Shown piece by piece: positions 41,545 to 43,654 of a DNA stretch of 43,654 nt. The DNA comes from Mesostigma viride (Eukaryota > Streptophyta > Mesostigmatophyceae > Mesostigmatales > Mesostigmataceae). The stretch is from assembly GCA_009746045.1 (NCBI GenBank), contig RPFO01000079.1, forward strand, positions 3,770,507-3,814,160, read 5' to 3'. Position numbers and translations under genes: made by a program. The stretch's first letter is position 1; each line of letters begins with the position of its first letter. The notes beneath the pieces are model-generated. The model was given only the letters and a program-made list of their open reading frames with translations, ran no database searches and was not told the DNA's origin.

Positions 41545-41905
41545 TAGAAAACGCAAAATGCCCCGAATGCAGTTACGGCCATACGGTAGCGAGGAATAGC
41601 AGTTGAAATTTCTAGTACACAGGCAACTAGTAAGAAAAGGGACGATGCGTGCACCACCACCAATACGTACGTGCATCCCTCTCTTGAAAATGACAGCATC
41701 TTCCATGCCGTCCAAGAAAAACGCAACGTATTTAACATGAACCCGAATGCAATTACGGTCGTAGACTAGTGAGGACTGGCAGCTGAAAGTTCTAGTTGAT
41801 GGGCTGAGAATAAGGAAAAAAATGATGCGTGCACCCACCTAACCTATTACGTCCCTCCCATGGCAAGGAACCAGCAAAACCACCCACATACCCTGTTGTG
41901 TCCCT
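41545..41905. repeat. 180-bp tandem duplication
   Basis: CCCGAATGCAGTTACGGCC, GAGGAATAGCAGTTGAAATT and GATGCGTGCACC recur 180 bp apart (markers at about 41562 and 41742) with scattered substitutions. No gene is recognised in it. Confidence 0.75.
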
Positions 41906-42078
41906 CCCTTGACAAGGAACAAGCACGTGCACATGCCCCACCCCACATGCATGCCTCCCTTGACAAGAATCGAACGGGCACGTGCACCCACCTACCCTAT
42001 GTGCAGCCCTCCTTTGACAAGGAACAAGCACGTGCACATGCCTACCCCACATGCATGCCTACCTTGACAAGAATCGAA
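41870..42078. repeat. 105-bp tandem repeat, about two units, with internal half-repeats
   Basis: GACAAGGAACAAGCACGTGC starts at 41911 and 42016. Within each unit CCTTGACAAGAATCGAA is a related half-unit, so the array is a two-level repeat. Confidence 0.8.
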
Positions 42079-42606
42079 GGGCGGTGGCCGGTTGGCGGTG
42101 GCGGTGCGGTGGCGGTGGCGGGTGGCGGACTGGCGGTTGGCGGTGGCGGGTGGCGGTGGCGGTGCGGGTGGCAGTGTGGTGTAGGGGGGGGCGGGCGATG
42201 ATGCAGAGGTGGTGGAGGTGTGGAGGTGGAGGGTGGCGGTGGCGGCGGAGGTGCGTGACGGTGGCGTGGTGGTGGGTTTGGCGGTGCGGTTGGCGTGGTG
42301 GTGTGGGGGGTGGCGATGGTGTGTGGATGTGGGGGGCGGTGCCGGTGGCGCGCGGTGACGTGCGGTGGGTTTGGCGGTGGCGGGTGGGTGGCGGTGGCGG
42401 TTGTAGGTGGTGGTGGTGATGGTGGGTGGTGGGTTGGTGGGTGGGGTGGGGGGTGGTTGGGGGGGGGGTGGGTGGGGTGGGGGGGTGGGGGTGGGGGTGG
42501 GGGGTGGGGTGGGGTGAGGTGAGGTGGCGGGTGAGGGTTGGGGGGTGGAAGGTGGGGGTGGGGGGGGGGGTGGGTGGGGGGTGGGGGTGGGGGGTGGGGG
42601 GTAGGA
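42079..42606. repeat. G-rich GGCGGT/GGGGT low-complexity region
   Basis: GGTGGCGGTGGC units grade into GGGGTGGG-type sequence. Plus strand G runs are dense and compatible with G-quadruplexes. Proline-rich minus-strand frames are artefacts. Confidence 0.9.
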
Positions 42607-43238
42607 TTTAGATGAACGCGGATCAGTGAGTTTCTGGTCTTCCAAGATGTGATGACTGGAGCCATGGTTTCAACCAGCGGCTTTTAACCTTTACCACTGT
42701 TGCCTCACTACCCTGTGGTCACTAGCCTGAGCGGCAGCACCCACGGACGGTTGTTGGGAAAAGACGCTGGCCACTGCTGTGTCCGAGCCTTTCTAGGTCT
42801 CACCATTGCTGCCAGGCCTTGCACGCCTTGGCAGGTCCGCCACTGTCAATTTCCTTGGTTGCATCAATCCAGGACGTCTGTCCTTCCATGAATGACAGTA
42901 ACGCTCTGGATTTATCCGTCATGACAAGTACCCGTCCATCCCAGGCCTGCAGACTGCCAGTCCTGAAGTCCTGTGACATTCTTGGTACCATCAACCAATA
43001 TTTGACCACAGTACCTCCTAGTGACAGTCGGTCCTGTGACACGTAACTTGTGATGGTTCACCCAACACTGCCACGTGCCCTGTCCCTCACGTGTCCTTAG
43101 TCTGGTACTGCTGTAGCGTCCGGCGGCATTACTTCGGGACTTGATAACTCTCAAGTTCCTTGTCCAAATGAGGCGTTTAGCACGGCGTTGGAAAGGCCAC
43201 TTCAAGTATGATATGCTTAGCATATTGCATCACCCAAT
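42607..43238. other. Unique sequence without a recognised gene
   Basis: About 630 bp of balanced composition between two G-rich blocks. Short open frames occur on both strands (80 and 103 codons on the minus strand) but show no family motif. CTGTGACA/CTGTCAC words recur. I make no call. Confidence 0.4.
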
Positions 43239-43654
43239 ATGCTAACTGTAGGGGTGGGGGGTGGGGGTGGGGGTGGGGGTGGGGGTGGTGGGGGGGGGGG
43301 GTGGGGGGTGGGGGGTGGGGTGGGGGTGGGGGTGGGGTGGGGGTGGGGGTGGGTGGGGGTGGGGGATGGGGGTCGGGGGTGGGGGTGGGGTGGGGTGGGT
43401 GGGGGTGGTCGGGGGTGGTGGTAGGGGTGGGGGTGGGGGTGGGGTGGGCGGGGGGGGTGGGGGGGGTGGGGGTGGGGGTGGGGGGTGGTGGGGGTGGGGG
43501 GTGGGGGTGGGGGGTGGGGGGGGTGGGGGGGTGGGGGGTGGGGGGGGTGGGGGTGGGGGGTGGGGGGTGGGGGTGGGGGAATGGGCGATTGGCGGTGGCG
43601 GTAGCGGTGGCGGTGGCGGTGGCTGTGGCGGGTGGTGGGGCGGTGGCTGTGGCG
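43239..43654. repeat. G-rich GGGGT array, changing to GGCGGT at the window end
   Basis: GGGGGTG and GGGGTG units in irregular order from 43251 to about 43580, then GGCGGT units to the window edge. It repeats the transition seen at 42079-42606 in reverse order. Confidence 0.92.

Overview
The window looks like nuclear DNA of a green-lineage eukaryote, probably a green alga. The support is: spliced genes with GT-AG introns; a complete UDP-apiose/UDP-xylose synthase gene (a plant/green-algal cell-wall enzyme); a short interstitial run of the plant-type telomere repeat CCCTAAA; algal-type LINE fragments; and two TGTAA motifs after transposon genes, which resemble the chlorophyte poly(A) signal. 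There are no bacterial operons and no viral structural genes. Species and clade cannot be fixed from the sequence alone.

Layout. 1-1.9 kb: two decayed LINE copies on the minus strand. 2.1-3.1 kb: a very long (CAA)n array. 3.3-3.5 kb: a palindromic MITE. 3.9-5.6 kb: a TTAA-flanked piggyBac-like non-autonomous element. 5.8-9.5 kb: a two-gene transposon-like module (a zinc-ribbon protein, then a transposase-like protein with a CPWC zinc motif), each gene carrying one frameshift, followed by a ~184-bp satellite. 10.7-12.5 kb: a LINE ORF1-only element with its own 3' tail. 12.5-13.7 kb: a tandem duplicate of an L1-type ORF2 C-terminus. 14.1-14.6 kb: a TA-flanked MITE. 15.1-20.2 kb: a four-exon TVP38/TMEM64 (VTT-domain) membrane-protein gene whose introns hold minisatellites, a MITE, a retroposon tail and duplicated splice-site segments. 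20.2-25.3 kb: retroposon tails and GC-rich sequence with no gene I can recognise. 25.3-26.4 kb: a LINE C-terminus running into a (CCAT)/(CCGT) array. 26.9-28.6 kb (minus): the three-exon UDP-apiose/xylose synthase. 30.6-35.0 kb: an element with roughly 1-kb inverted arms around a C-rich core. 35.4-36.2 kb: a GGGC/GGC array. 36.7-39.2 kb: decayed coding exons and retroposon tails. 39.6-40.6 kb: about 230 copies of CCAT. 40.6-41.1 kb: a cryptic GTTACCGG region. 41.5-42.1 kb: tandem duplications. 42.1-43.7 kb: G-rich simple sequence.

Only two genes look intact: the VTT-domain protein (346 aa) and the UDP-apiose/xylose synthase (399 aa). Their exon joins keep frame exactly and restore family motifs across the splice junctions. 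Nearly everything else is mobile or repetitive.

The most interesting structure is a short bulged hairpin (inner stem CTCC/GGAG, loop CAAC, variable but self-complementary outer stem). It recurs at least eight times near the ends of different dispersed repeats, and three times follows a stop codon by about 80-360 bp. The arms differ between copies but still pair. This suggests a conserved 3'-end RNA structure, plausibly the tail recognised by a LINE reverse transcriptase and shared by several non-autonomous passengers, including an ORF1-only 'half-LINE' at 10.7-12.5 kb.
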